From assembly GCA_900759045.1 (NCBI GenBank), contig CAAETU010000002.1:1-64000 (forward strand): a stretch of DNA of 64,000 nt, read 5' to 3'. Positions 40,147-48,833 of this stretch are shown one piece after another; position 1 is the stretch's first letter, and every line of letters starts with the position of its first letter. Source of the DNA: an uncultured Collinsella sp. (GTDB lineage Bacteria; Actinomycetota; Coriobacteriia; Coriobacteriales; Coriobacteriaceae). The position numbers and the translations under genes are program-made. The notes beneath the pieces are model-generated. The model ran no database searches and was not told where the DNA came from. It worked only from the letters and a program-made list of their open reading frames with translations.

Positions 40147-40725
40147 TTACAGCACCAAAATCCCCAGGTGCTCCAGCAAAATCTTGAGGCCGATGAGGAT
40201 GAGCACGACGCCGCCCACGATGGTGGCGGGTTTTTCGTAGCGCGCGCCAAAGGTGTGGCCGATCGCTACGCCGGCGACGGAGAGGATAAACGTTGTGACG
40301 CCGATAAGCGATACGGCAGGAACGATGTCGACCGAGAGCGCGGCAAATGAGATGCCCACGGCTAGGGCGTCGATTGAGGTGGCGATAGCGAGGATCAGGT
40401 ACTCGCCCAGGTCAATCTTTTCGGCATCCTTGCCGTCGCCTCCATCCTCGTCCTCGGTAAAGGCCTCCCACAGCATTTTGCCGCCGATAAAGGCCAAAAG
40501 GATAAAAGCGATCCAGTGGTCGATGGGTCCGATGATGCCCATGAATTGACTGCCGAGCGCCCATCCGATTAGGGGCATGCCGGCCTGAAAGCCGCCAAAG
40601 AACAGGCCGAGCACTACGGCGACCTTAAGGTTGATCTTTTTCATGCCGAGACCCTTGCAGATGGAAACGGCAAAGGCGTCCATCGAAAGGCCAACGGCGA
40701 GCAACACGAGCTCTGCGAATCCCAT
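40147..40725 (-). CDS. mntP: Manganese efflux pump MntP
   Basis: 192-residue membrane protein with six helices and two related halves, each with an Asp-containing helix: LSMDAFAVSICKG and ATSIDALAVGISFA. These motifs define MntP (DUF204), which expels Mn2+. GAGGGAG lies upstream of the ATG. mntP genes are often under a yybP-ykoY Mn riboswitch; the 200-bp upstream gap has a GGGAGTAG but not the rest of that fold. It lies between hipBA and disA. Confidence 0.92.
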   Translation of the reverse strand: MGFAELVLLAVGLSMDAFAVSICKGLGMKKINLKVAVVLGLFFGGFQAGMPLIGWALGSQFMGIIGPIDHWIAFILLAFIGGKMLWEAFTEDEDGGDGKDAEKIDLGEYLILAIATSIDALAVGISFAALSVDIVPAVSLIGVTTFILSVAGVAIGHTFGARYEKPATIVGGVVLILIGLKILLEHLGILVL

Positions 40726-40934
40726 AGTCTGGCTCCCTCTCTGCGGGCGAGCCCGATTACGCGACTACTCCCTCATTCATGTGAATCCCGATGCTACCAC
40801 ATAAGCAGCCCATTTGGGTTGGGCTCTCAGCTGTGTTCGCTCATTCTGTAAGCATCGGATTTCGCAAGCGCCGCGGGGACAAACCGTGAGAAACTATTTA
40901 GCGTTTATGGAGCGTATACGATGGGAGCGATGCC

Positions 40935-42002
40935 TTGGATAAGAACGAGCTGCAAAAGCGTATGGAACAGGCTATTCGCCTGACTGCCCCCGGCCAGCCG
41001 ATCCGCACCGCCCTCGACATGATCATTGCCGGTCACCTGGGCGCCCTTATCTGCGTCGGCGACACCGAAAACGTGCTCGCTGCCGGTAACGACGGCTTCC
41101 CGCTCAACATTTCGTTTACTTCGAACCGTCTGTTCGAGCTTTCCAAGATGGACGGTGCCATCGTTATCGATGGCGACCTCACCCAGATCCTGCGCGCCAA
41201 CTTCCACCTCAATCCCGATCCCTCGCTTGCCACGAGTGAGACGGGCATGCGTCACCGTACTGCCGCTCGCATGTCGGTGCTCACCGACGCCATCGTGATC
41301 TCGGTTTCGGCTCGTCGCGCCGTCGTTAACGTGTACGTTCACGGCAAGAGCTACGAGATCCAGCCCGTCACCACCATCATGAGCTCGGTCAACCAGCTCG
41401 TCGCCACGCTCCAGACTACCCGTCAGTCGCTCGACCGCTCCCTGCTGCGCCTGACGGCCCTCGAGCTCGACGACTACGTCACGCTCGCCGACATTACCGG
41501 TATTTTCTCGAGCTTCGAGATCATGCAGCAGGCAAAGACCGAGCTTAAGGATTGCATTGTCAAGCTGGGCAACCAGGGCAAGCTCGTGCAGATGCAGCTC
41601 GAGCAGCTCGCGGGCTCCAGCATGGATACCGAATACGACTTGATGATCCGCGACTACGCAAGCGATTCCTCCGAGGCAAACGCCGAGAAGATCCGCGCCG
41701 AGCTGAGCCGCATGACGCCTAAGGACCTGTCCGACCCGCAGCACGTGGCGGCAGTTCTGGGTTACGACGACCTGGACGAGGACTCCGTCATGACGCCGCT
41801 GGGCCTGCGCACGCTTTCGCGCGTGTCCGTCGTGCGCGACGGCGTGGCCGAGAAGATCGTCGACGAGTACGGCTCGCTGCAGGAGCTCATGGACGACATC
41901 AGCGAGGATCCGGAGCGCTTGGGCGACTTTGGCGTCAACAACCCTGCCATTCTTGCGGACTCGCTGTACCGCATGAAGGGCACCAAACAGGGGAACGCAT
42001 AA
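40935..42002 (+). CDS. disA: Diadenylate cyclase DisA, DNA integrity scanning protein
   Basis: 355 residues. The diadenylate cyclase domain has the DGA motif (DGAIVID) and RHR motif (MRHRTAARMS), making c-di-AMP from two ATP; the central helical spine and C-terminal HhH DNA-binding domain (KDLSDPQHVAAVLGYDDLDEDSV, EYGSLQELMDDI) follow. The start is TTG at 40935, with GGGAG 7 nt upstream; no in-frame ATG is near. The stop overlaps ispD by 1 bp. This gene opens the disA-ispD-ispF-cysS block, close to the Bacillus order. Confidence 0.95.
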   Translation: MDKNELQKRMEQAIRLTAPGQPIRTALDMIIAGHLGALICVGDTENVLAAGNDGFPLNISFTSNRLFELSKMDGAIVIDGDLTQILRANFHLNPDPSLATSETGMRHRTAARMSVLTDAIVISVSARRAVVNVYVHGKSYEIQPVTTIMSSVNQLVATLQTTRQSLDRSLLRLTALELDDYVTLADITGIFSSFEIMQQAKTELKDCIVKLGNQGKLVQMQLEQLAGSSMDTEYDLMIRDYASDSSEANAEKIRAELSRMTPKDLSDPQHVAAVLGYDDLDEDSVMTPLGLRTLSRVSVVRDGVAEKIVDEYGSLQELMDDISEDPERLGDFGVNNPAILADSLYRMKGTKQGNA

Positions 42003-42730
42003 TGGCGCCCGTATGCGCCGTGGTCGTTGCCGGCGGCAGCGGCCAGCGCTTTGGAAATCCCGGCGGCAAGCAGCTCGTTAATGTGGCGGGCCGTCCGCTC
42101 ATGAGCTGGTCCATCCGCGCGTTCGATCGTAGCGATAAGGTCGGCCATATCGTCGTGGTTTGCCCTGCCGAGCGCCGTGCCGAGATGCGCCGCCTGGCCA
42201 TCGACCCGTTTGACTATGACACGCCCATCAGCTTTGCCGATGCCGGCGATACCCGTCAGGATTCCACCCGTGCCGGCGTGCATGCGGTTCCGGCGGGTTT
42301 CGAATATGTCGCCATCCACGACGGCGCTCGTCCGCTCATTACGACCGAGGCCATCGACCACGCTATCGACGTGCTCGTGAGCGACCGTGCTCTCGACGGT
42401 GTCGTGTGTGGTCAGCCCGCGATCGACACGCTCAAGATCGTTGACGGCGATAATATCGTCGAGACGCCGCCGCGTGAGCTCTACTGGGCAGCGCAGACGC
42501 CGCAGATCTTTAGCGTCGATGCTATGAAGCGCGCCCACGCTGCAGCCATTGCCGAGGGCTTTATCGGTACCGATGATTCGTCGCTGGTCGAGCGCATGGG
42601 TGGGCGCGTCCGCTGCGTCCAGAGCCCACGCGATAACCTTAAGGTGACGGTGCCCGAGGACCTGCGTCCCGTAACCGCGATTCTGCTTGGCCGCATGGCC
42701 GAGGGAGAGGACCTTCCCCATGTTCAGTAA
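42002..42730 (+). CDS. ispD: 2-C-methyl-D-erythritol 4-phosphate cytidylyltransferase
   Basis: 242 residues, MEP pathway. Nucleotide-binding VVVAGGSGQRFGNPGGKQL at the N-terminus and HDGARPL near residue 105 are the family signatures. TAATG overlap with disA and an 11-bp overlap with ispF indicate tight coupling in one operon. Confidence 0.95.
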   Translation: MAPVCAVVVAGGSGQRFGNPGGKQLVNVAGRPLMSWSIRAFDRSDKVGHIVVVCPAERRAEMRRLAIDPFDYDTPISFADAGDTRQDSTRAGVHAVPAGFEYVAIHDGARPLITTEAIDHAIDVLVSDRALDGVVCGQPAIDTLKIVDGDNIVETPPRELYWAAQTPQIFSVDAMKRAHAAAIAEGFIGTDDSSLVERMGGRVRCVQSPRDNLKVTVPEDLRPVTAILLGRMAEGEDLPHVQ

Positions 42731-43214
42731 CCTGCGCATTGGCCATGGCTACGACGTTCACCGTCTGGTGGAGGGGCGTCGATGTATCATCGGCGGTGTC
42801 GACATTCCCTACGAGCGCGGCCTGCTGGGCCACTCGGATGCCGATGTGCTCGCGCACGCCTTGGCCGACGCCATTCTGGGCGCCTGCCGTGGGGGAGACA
42901 TCGGCAAGCTGTTCCCCGATACCGACCCCGCCTATGAGGGTGCTGATTCGATGGTGCTGCTTGCCCGCGTGATGGACTATGCGCGTGAGCTGGGCTTTGA
43001 GTTTGTCGATGCCGATTGCACCATTGCCTGCCAGCAGCCTAAGATCACCCCGCATCGCGATGCCATGCGCGCCAACCTTGCCCATGCTCTGGGCGTTGAC
43101 GTCGAAAACGTGGGCGTCGCCGCCACTACGACCGAAAAGCTCGGTTGGGAAGGCCAGGGCGAGGGAATCGGCGCCTGGGCCGTCTGCCTGCTACAGAAAA
43201 CCGTTAAGGAGTAA
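42720..43214 (+). CDS. ispF: 2-C-methyl-D-erythritol 2,4-cyclodiphosphate synthase
   Basis: 164 residues, MEP pathway. Metal ligands appear in IGHGYDVHRL (Asp and His) and LLGHSDADVLAHALADAILG (His). The C-terminal TTTEKLGWEGQGEGIGAWAVCLL is typical. The ATG at 42720 lies within the end of ispD, with GGGAGAGGACC upstream; an in-frame ATG at 42687 is farther inside ispD. Confidence 0.95.
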   Translation: MFSNLRIGHGYDVHRLVEGRRCIIGGVDIPYERGLLGHSDADVLAHALADAILGACRGGDIGKLFPDTDPAYEGADSMVLLARVMDYARELGFEFVDADCTIACQQPKITPHRDAMRANLAHALGVDVENVGVAATTTEKLGWEGQGEGIGAWAVCLLQKTVKE

Positions 43215-43217
43215 CGA

Positions 43218-44684
43218 ATGCGTATCTACAACAGCGCTACCCATAAAAAGGAAGAGTTCCAGCCCATCGAGTCCGGCAAGGTCCGCATGTACGTGTGCGG
43301 CCCCACGGTCTACGACAACATCCACATCGGCAATGCCCGCACGTTCATCAGCTTTGACGTGATTCGTCGCTGGCTCATCGCGAGCGGCTACGAGGTCACG
43401 TTCGCACAGAACCTCACCGATGTCGACGACAAGATCATCAAGCGCGCCAACGAGCAGGGCCGTACGGCCGCCGAGGTCGCGACGGAGTTCTCCGACAAGT
43501 TCATCGGCGTCATGCGCGCCGCCAACGTGCTCGATCCCGATGTGCGCCCCCGCGCCACCAAGGAAATCGGCCCCATGATCGCCATGATCAAGACGCTCAT
43601 CGAGCAGGGCCATGCTTACGCCGCCGATAACGGCGACGTGTACTTTGCTGTGCGCAGCGATCCCAACTATGGCCAGGTCTCGGGCCGCAACATCGATGAC
43701 CTTATGGTTGGTGCGCGTATCGAGGAGAACGAGGACAAGAACGACCCGCTCGACTTTGCCCTGTGGAAGGCCGCCAAGCCCGGCGAGCCCAGCTGGCCGA
43801 GTCCCTGGGGCGAGGGCCGTCCCGGTTGGCACACCGAGTGCGCTGCCATGGTGCATCGCTACCTGGGCACCCCGATCGACATCCACGGCGGCGGCTCCGA
43901 CCTTGCCTTCCCGCATCACGAGAACGAGTGCGCCCAGGCCACCTGCGCCTGGCACCAGGGCTTCTCCAACACCTGGATGCACACGGGCATGCTGCTGGTT
44001 GACGGCGAGAAGATGTCCAAGTCGCTCGGAAACTTCTTTACGCTGGCCGAGGTGCTCGAGCAGCACTCTGCCGCGGCCCTGCGCCTGTTGATGCTGCAGA
44101 CGAGCTATCGCTCGCCGCTCGACTTCTCCTGGGAGCGCCTGGAGGGTGCCGAGAATTCGCTCACGCGTATTGCCGGTACGGTCGAGAACCTTCGTTGGGC
44201 TGCGAACCATGCGACGGCCGATGCCGATGCGGCTGCCGCCGAGGCGTTTGCCGCCAAGGCCGCCGAGACCCGCGCCGCCTTTAAGGAGTGCATGGACGAC
44301 GACTTTAACACCGCCGGTGCCATGGGTGCTGTCTTTGGCTTTGTCACCGAGTGCAATCAGTACCTGGAGCAGGCGGGCGATGCTGCCGACAAGGCCGCAG
44401 TCCTGGCTGCCGCCGACACGCTGGCCGAGCTGCTCGATACGTTTGGTGTCGAGCTCCCCGAGCCCAAGGTCGAGCTGCCGCTGGGTCTGCTAGGCGTTGC
44501 CGCCGGTTTGGTTGCCTACACGGGCGACGACGTGGACGAGGCCGCTGCCAAGATTCTCGAGGCTCGTGCCGAGGCTCGTGCCGCCAAGAACTGGGATCTG
44601 GCCGACGCCATCCGCGACCAGCTCAAGGACCTGGGCCTGACGATTGAGGATACCGCCGCCGGCACTCGTATCAAATCTCTCTAA
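43218..44684 (+). CDS. cysS: Cysteinyl-tRNA synthetase
   Basis: 488-residue class I synthetase. Zinc-site CGPTVYDNIHIGNAR (with the HIGH-like HIGN), WHTECAAM, and KMSKSLGN (near residue 268) are present, followed by the DALR-type anticodon region. TTAAGGAG precedes the ATG, 3 nt after ispF. gltX and cysE, which lie between ispF and cysS in Bacillus, are missing. A nested inverted repeat follows the stop. Confidence 0.97.
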   Translation: MRIYNSATHKKEEFQPIESGKVRMYVCGPTVYDNIHIGNARTFISFDVIRRWLIASGYEVTFAQNLTDVDDKIIKRANEQGRTAAEVATEFSDKFIGVMRAANVLDPDVRPRATKEIGPMIAMIKTLIEQGHAYAADNGDVYFAVRSDPNYGQVSGRNIDDLMVGARIEENEDKNDPLDFALWKAAKPGEPSWPSPWGEGRPGWHTECAAMVHRYLGTPIDIHGGGSDLAFPHHENECAQATCAWHQGFSNTWMHTGMLLVDGEKMSKSLGNFFTLAEVLEQHSAAALRLLMLQTSYRSPLDFSWERLEGAENSLTRIAGTVENLRWAANHATADADAAAAEAFAAKAAETRAAFKECMDDDFNTAGAMGAVFGFVTECNQYLEQAGDAADKAAVLAAADTLAELLDTFGVELPEPKVELPLGLLGVAAGLVAYTGDDVDEAAAKILEARAEARAAKNWDLADAIRDQLKDLGLTIEDTAAGTRIKSL

Positions 44685-44690
44685 TCCCCG

Positions 44691-44792
44691 CGGGTTTCCC
44701 AAGCACCCGACCTTGCCGTTCAAACCGTCGCTCGCGTACTCAAGTACGCGTCGCTCCTCTTTCACGGCAATCTCGGGCACTTGGAAAACCCG
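44691..44792. repeat. Nested inverted repeat between cysS and rlmB
   Basis: Outer arms at 44691-44719 (CGGGTTTCCCAAG...) and 44764-44792 pair over 29 bp with four mismatches, some of them G-U. The inner hairpin CGCGTACT / AGTACGCG (44733-44750) has a 2-nt loop and is flanked by CGTCGCTCG/CGTCGCTCC. Same layout as the repeats at 213, 2604 and 25461. Confidence 0.7.
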
Positions 44793-44872
44793 TACCGACC
44801 GCCCGAATTAATATTCATGGGCGGTCGATTCTTTTGTTTCGTTTGATAATCTTTTTTTAAGGAGGCCGTCCT

Positions 44873-45781
44873 ATGGCCGACAATCGCAAGCGTGCGCCTC
44901 GTGGCGGCAAGCAGACTGCTTCTGGCTCGCGTCCGATTCGCCGCAACGACCGCGCTGCCGCTCCCAAGGGCCAGCGCGATCGTACCCAGGCCGCACGTCC
45001 GCAGCGCAACCGCGACAACGTTCAGGCTCCCAAGGGCGAGTTTATCGAAGGTCGTCGTGCAGCCGCCGAGGCGCTGCGCACTGGTTTTCCCATCAAGTGC
45101 GCGCTCATTGCCGAGGGCGGGGAGCGCGATGCCGCCTTGTCGCGCCTGGTCGATGACCTCAATGCCGCGGGTGTCCGCATTAAGTATGTGCCGCGCGCGC
45201 AGCTCGACGCACTGTCGAGCCATGGCGCTCACCAGGGCATTGCGCTCGAGGTTGGCAACTTCCCCTATGCCGATGTCGCCGATATCCTCGACCGCGCGGG
45301 CGACGGTCCGGCGCTCGTCATCGTACTCGACCATGTGACTGACGACGGTAACTTTGGCGCCATCGTGCGCTCCGCCGAGGTCGTGGGCGCCGCGGGCGTC
45401 GTTATCGCCAACAAGCGTGCCGCCGGCGTGACCGTGGGCAGCTACAAGACCTCAGCCGGTGCCGTCATGCATCTGCCTATCGCGCAGGTTCCCAATATCG
45501 CCCGTGCACTCGACGACCTCAAGGCCGCTGGCTTTTGGGTGGGCGGTGCCTCCGAGCACGCCGAAGGCAGTTGCTGGGATGCTCCCTTCGAGGGTCGCGT
45601 GGTGCTCGTCATGGGGTCCGAAGGCGACGGTATCTCGCGCCTGGTGCTCGAGAAATGCGACTTTTTGACCAAGCTTCCCCAGCGCGGTATGACCGAGAGC
45701 CTCAATGTTGCTCAGGCGACCACGGCGCTGTGCTTTGAGTGGCTACGCCGCAACGCCGGCGAGCTCATGGGGGAGGAGTAA
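44873..45781 (+). CDS. rlmB: TrmH-family 23S rRNA 2'-O-ribose methyltransferase (RlmB-like)
   Basis: 302 residues. A basic, low-complexity N-terminal tail (1-55, rich in Arg, Gln and Ala) precedes the substrate-binding domain (FIEGRRAAAEALRTG) and the SpoU knot domain with DHVTDDGNFGAIVRSAEVVGAAGVV (motif 1), VLVMGSEGDGISRLVLEKCD (motif 2) and MTESLNVAQATTALCFEW (motif 3). It methylates 23S rRNA in Escherichia (G2251). yacP follows after 3 nt. Confidence 0.9.
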   Translation: MADNRKRAPRGGKQTASGSRPIRRNDRAAAPKGQRDRTQAARPQRNRDNVQAPKGEFIEGRRAAAEALRTGFPIKCALIAEGGERDAALSRLVDDLNAAGVRIKYVPRAQLDALSSHGAHQGIALEVGNFPYADVADILDRAGDGPALVIVLDHVTDDGNFGAIVRSAEVVGAAGVVIANKRAAGVTVGSYKTSAGAVMHLPIAQVPNIARALDDLKAAGFWVGGASEHAEGSCWDAPFEGRVVLVMGSEGDGISRLVLEKCDFLTKLPQRGMTESLNVAQATTALCFEWLRRNAGELMGEE

Positions 45782-45784
45782 CGC

Positions 45785-46462
45785 ATGTCCAAGAAGAACC
45801 GCGCCAAGTCCAAGGCCAAGCGCTTTGGCGAGGGCTCGGCCAAGCCGATTGTTTCGGCCGCGACCTACGGCGTGGGCGGCAATGCGTTTGCGCAGGCCAT
45901 CGCCGACCCGGTCTCGACGGTGCACTCCAATAAGCCCGAGCTGTTGGTGGTCGACGGTTACAACGTGATCCACTGCACGCCGCGCTACGAAAAGCTCGTG
46001 TACGACCATTCCGACGATCCGTATTCCAGCGACGTTCACGATATGGCGCGCACCGCCCTCATCAACGACGTCGCCGCCTTTGCCCAGGGCCGCTACGAGG
46101 CCGTGATCGTGTTTGACGGTGCGGGTAATATCTCCAGCGAGCGCCCCAACCTGCCAGCTCGCGGCGTGCGCATCGAGTTCTCGCCGACGGGCGTATCGGC
46201 CGACACCGTGGTGCAGAAGCTCTGCATCGAGGCGCGCGAGGAAGGCCGCGCGTGCTCCGTGGTGTCGAGCGACGGCACGATCCAGGCCGTCGTCATGGGC
46301 AAGGGCGTCACGCGCATCTCGAGCCGCATGCTGGTGGACGAGATCAAACAGATCGACAACGACGTGCATGAGGCCGAGGAAGCACCCCAGATCAAGATGA
46401 CCCTGGGCAGCCGCCTGAGCCCCGAGGCCCTGGCCAAGCTCAAGGCGTTGCGTGGGAGATAG
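45785..46462 (+). CDS. YacP-like NYN domain ribonuclease
   Basis: 225 residues. After a basic N-terminal tail (about 1-50), the NYN/PIN-like nuclease domain starts with LLVVDGYNVIHCTPRYEK (first acidic residue), then RYEAVIVFDGAG, FSPTGVSADTVVQKL and VVSSDGTIQAVVMGKG. Bacillus YacP (Rae1) is a ribosome-associated mRNA endonuclease in the same cysS-rlmB-yacP order. It ends the operon; the next gene is on the other strand. In Bacillus sigH follows; here it does not. Confidence 0.87.
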   Translation: MSKKNRAKSKAKRFGEGSAKPIVSAATYGVGGNAFAQAIADPVSTVHSNKPELLVVDGYNVIHCTPRYEKLVYDHSDDPYSSDVHDMARTALINDVAAFAQGRYEAVIVFDGAGNISSERPNLPARGVRIEFSPTGVSADTVVQKLCIEAREEGRACSVVSSDGTIQAVVMGKGVTRISSRMLVDEIKQIDNDVHEAEEAPQIKMTLGSRLSPEALAKLKALRGR

Positions 46463-46488
46463 GGGAGCTGACGGGCAATGCTGCCTCG

Positions 46489-47829
46489 CTAACTCCATTC
46501 AGCGATGTTGATCATTCTTTCGAGGCGCCACGTTAGCGCCTCTTTTAGATAAGGCAGTCTCGCTGCTAGGGCATCGTTTTTAGACAGAATCTCGATCGCC
46601 TCGTCGACAAAACCTTCGAGTTTGTCCCCGTCAAACCAGTTCATATCCTCAACAAGCAACATTTGTTTTGCGGGACTTGAATGGAACTGCGCGCTGGCAA
46701 AACTGTGCTCTCCTGCCCGAAGCTCCTCTAGAGATATGTTGCACCAGAGCGATGAACCCGAATCGAAGATGGGAGCTGGTCTGCAAGCCAGTGAGTTGAC
46801 GTTTCGCACGAGGCCGAAGTTGCGCCAATGACGATCGTAGTTGGCGATGATGTCGTCGCACACGATCATGCGGTCAAGGGCATCCTTGACGCCTGTCACC
46901 CCGAGCTCCTCGCAGTTTGCTACGTATCGCTCGTAGTCGGTTAGTCGTTCATCTGCGTTTGCGTGCTGGTTTACATAGAACGCAGGGACATACTCTTCTT
47001 CATCAGTTAAGAAGACATCGCATATGCTCAGGGCGGAAGTGCCCGTGCCCTCGAGCGAGTAAGGCACATAATCGCAGGTGTTTAGGATGCGACGGTGGAG
47101 CGTGGTCGCCACCAGCTCGTTATAAGGTTCCTGGTTCAGGTGCGCTCCTGCCTTATGCAGAATTCGACGCTCGCCCTCGCACGTCCAGTACTTTTGAAGA
47201 TTGCCGTCCGAGGTGTTATCGGGCTTTGCGGCAGCCGCTTTTCCCTCTGGGGCGAAGGGTGCAATGGTTAGCGAGACGTCATCAAAGGCATTATTGAAGA
47301 AATTGATATCTTCCCACGCGAGACCGGAGTCTTGGGGCCTGATCCAATACTGGTCGGATAAGGAGAGACCAAGATTTCGCTGTACGAGTTCATCGGGAAC
47401 ATCGACTGCGGCTTCTGCAAGCAGGGAGGCTAGCCCAATGCGTGCGAGCGGGATACCGCGGCCGCGCCACCAGATGCGGAAGGAGTCGAGCGATATGGGG
47501 CTATTAGGGCCAAATACTCCAATAGGGGCGTGGGCGTAATCGATGTCGGCACCGATGTGGGTAAAGTCTTTTCGCGATGTGCTGTAGACCAGCTGAGCGA
47601 CCTCGTGCGTGCGGTTCATGAGGGTGAACGCGATCTCGCTCTTACCGTGGCCGCGGCGGGGACGTCCCCCCGTTTTGGTCACGGAACGGAGTCGCGTGTC
47701 GACGCTGTCTTTGTCGATGAGCCATACACCAGAAGCCTTGCGGGCCTCAAGTGCTCCGTTTTTTATGAGCTCCTGCACCCTGCGCGGGGTGATGCCGAGC
47801 AGCTCGGCGGCTTCTTTGGTAGTCAACAT
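46489..47829 (-). CDS. HTH (excisionase/MerR-like) fused to HipA-like kinase
   Basis: 446 residues. Residues 1-48 (LTTKEAAELLGITPRRVQELIKNGALEARKASGVWLIDKDSV) are an excisionase-type winged HTH. Residues about 65-180 are unassigned. The C-terminal half has a HipA-like kinase active site: catalytic loop IANYDRHWRNFGL (DxHxxN at 332-337) and Mg site PIFDSGSS (353-360). HipA proteins normally lack a DNA-binding domain and are paired with HipB; here DNA binding and kinase are in one chain and no antitoxin gene is adjacent. GAAGGG precedes the ATG at 47829; the in-frame start at 47871 lies inside the inverted repeat. Function unknown; could be a self-regulating toxin or a defence protein. Confidence 0.75.
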   Translation of the reverse strand: MLTTKEAAELLGITPRRVQELIKNGALEARKASGVWLIDKDSVDTRLRSVTKTGGRPRRGHGKSEIAFTLMNRTHEVAQLVYSTSRKDFTHIGADIDYAHAPIGVFGPNSPISLDSFRIWWRGRGIPLARIGLASLLAEAAVDVPDELVQRNLGLSLSDQYWIRPQDSGLAWEDINFFNNAFDDVSLTIAPFAPEGKAAAAKPDNTSDGNLQKYWTCEGERRILHKAGAHLNQEPYNELVATTLHRRILNTCDYVPYSLEGTGTSALSICDVFLTDEEEYVPAFYVNQHANADERLTDYERYVANCEELGVTGVKDALDRMIVCDDIIANYDRHWRNFGLVRNVNSLACRPAPIFDSGSSLWCNISLEELRAGEHSFASAQFHSSPAKQMLLVEDMNWFDGDKLEGFVDEAIEILSKNDALAARLPYLKEALTWRLERMINIAEWS

Positions 47830-47839
47830 CGCGAAACCC

Positions 47840-47900
47840 TTCGCCAGAACGAATAGTTTTATATATAGCAATTGTAATTAAAACTATTCGTTCTGGCGAA
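47840..47900. promoter_or_regulatory. Perfect 21-bp inverted repeat over the HTH-HipA start region
   Basis: Arms of 21 bp without mismatch (left arm starts TTCGCCAGAACGAATAG at 47840, right arm ends at 47900) flank a 19-bp AT-rich spacer. On the minus strand the spacer contains TATATA, a possible -10 element, and the inner arm ends in the ribosome binding site of the kinase gene. It is the obvious target for the protein's own HTH domain, or an RNA hairpin sequestering the ribosome binding site. Confidence 0.75.
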
Positions 47901-48053
47901 TGGTTTTAAGATTGAGGGCGCACTGACAGAAATGAACGGGCCTGGTACGCGTTGTTGCTGGATTTTGCATATTTGTATAACGCCGTGCGGCCTGTTGCGC
48001 CCCGTCCGCAATTCCTTTATTCTTAACTGGCTTCGCGTGAAAGCGCCAAGTGT

Positions 48054-48128
48054 GCCAGTGTGGCGCAACGGTAGCGCAACTGATTTGTAATCAGTGGGTT
48101 GCAGGTTCGATTCCTGTCACTGGCTCCA
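48054..48128 (+). tRNA. tRNA-Thr (TGT)
   Basis: 75 nt with encoded CCA. Acceptor GCCAGTG/CACTGGC, anticodon loop TTGTAAT giving TGT, T-arm GCAGGTTCGATTCCTGT. A TTGTTG ... TATAAC promoter-like pair with 18-bp spacing lies at 47952-47981. Confidence 0.94.
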
Positions 48129-48138
48129 TGAGAGTTTT

Positions 48139-48178
48139 GGGCCCTGTTCCCTTGTGGGACAGGGCCCGTTTCTATTTA
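48139..48178 (+). terminator. Terminator after tRNA-Thr (TGT)
   Basis: GGGCCCTGT / ACAGGGCCC with a short loop, followed by GTTTCTATTT. Confidence 0.75.
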
Positions 48179-48222
48179 TGTCTATAAGTCAGCGGGTGTG
48201 GTGCCAACCAAGCTTCAGGTTT

Positions 48223-48359
48223 GTCTCAATCTGTAACACGAAGAGGCTGGAAACCGTTCTAGCTGTTACAGAATGAGACGTAAGCTGGGGTCTCTGCGTA
48301 ATATCTCAACCTGTAACAGATAGGGGAGAAAATGTTCTCTATATGTTACAGATCGAGAC
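48223..48359. repeat. Two tandem GTCTCA...GTAACA palindromes
   Basis: GTCTCAATCTGTAACA (48223-48238) faces TGTTACAGAATGAGAC (48264-48279), and TCTCAACCTGTAACA (48304-48318) faces TGTTACAGATCGAGAC (48344-48359). Unit period is about 80 bp. A single half-copy, GTCTCATCCGTAACA, lies at 60846-60860. This is a dispersed palindromic repeat family in a gene-free region. Confidence 0.65.
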
Positions 48360-48389
48360 AAAAGCCGTGTCGAGCTCGGTTGCCCCCCT

Positions 48390-48508
48390 GAGCGTGGATT
48401 ATCGGATGAACGAACGTGGATAATCTGCCACTTTGGCCATGGGGACACGCCAAAAGTGGCAGATTATCCACGCTCGATTTCAAACGGAAGAAAATCCACG
48501 CTCGATTT
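48390..48508. repeat. GTGGATAATCTGCCACTTT inverted repeat with satellites
   Basis: CGTGGATAATCTGCCACTTT (from 48415) faces its near-perfect complement ending at 48472 around an 11-nt loop. Partial copies flank it: GAGCGTGGATTAT at 48390 and ATCCACGCTCGATTT at 48467 and 48494. A 123-codon frame crossing this region into the tRNA promoter is not believable. From 48510 to 48740 nothing is recognised. Confidence 0.6.
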
Positions 48509-48741
48509 TGCCTGGGAAGAGCAATCTTCTGTCTGGGAAGCCCCGATCTCGACCTATATTATAGGTGCAAATAAGCCGGTATCGAAGTTCGATCCTGAAG
48601 GTGTACTCCACTACACCAAAGTGTTACCTTGGAAAACGTCATCTCTGTATCCAAAACCACCGTCCTTCATATCCAAACTCAGCAAAACCGCAGGTCAAAG
48701 GCATATAGATACGCCCGGCACCGTGTATATAGAGGTTTTCG

Positions 48742-48771
48742 TTGACAGCCCCCAAGGTGGCATCGTATTAT
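48742..48771 (+). promoter_or_regulatory. Promoter of the tRNA-tuf operon
   Basis: TTGACA (48742-48747), 18-bp spacer, TATTAT (48766-48771). It lies 63 bp before tRNA-Tyr and should drive three tRNAs and perhaps tuf. Confidence 0.8.
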
Positions 48772-48833
48772 CTTCTTCGTTCGCGGGGGCGGCGGTCCAA
48801 AAGACCAAAGGACCTGCGGATACTTGAACGATT

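Noticed and set aside
40726..40860. yybP-ykoY manganese riboswitch before mntP
   Set aside because: GGGAGTAG is present on the minus strand, but the distance to the start codon (about 50 nt) is too short for the two-arm fold, and the second conserved block is missing.
47840..47900. Invertible promoter (phase-variation switch)
   Set aside because: The arms are perfect, but the spacer is only 19 bp, too short to invert by a recombinase, and no recombinase gene is adjacent.
48456..48827. 123-codon frame upstream of the tRNA-tuf cluster
   Set aside because: It starts within an inverted repeat, lacks a ribosome binding site and covers the strong TTGACA/TATTAT promoter of the tRNA operon.
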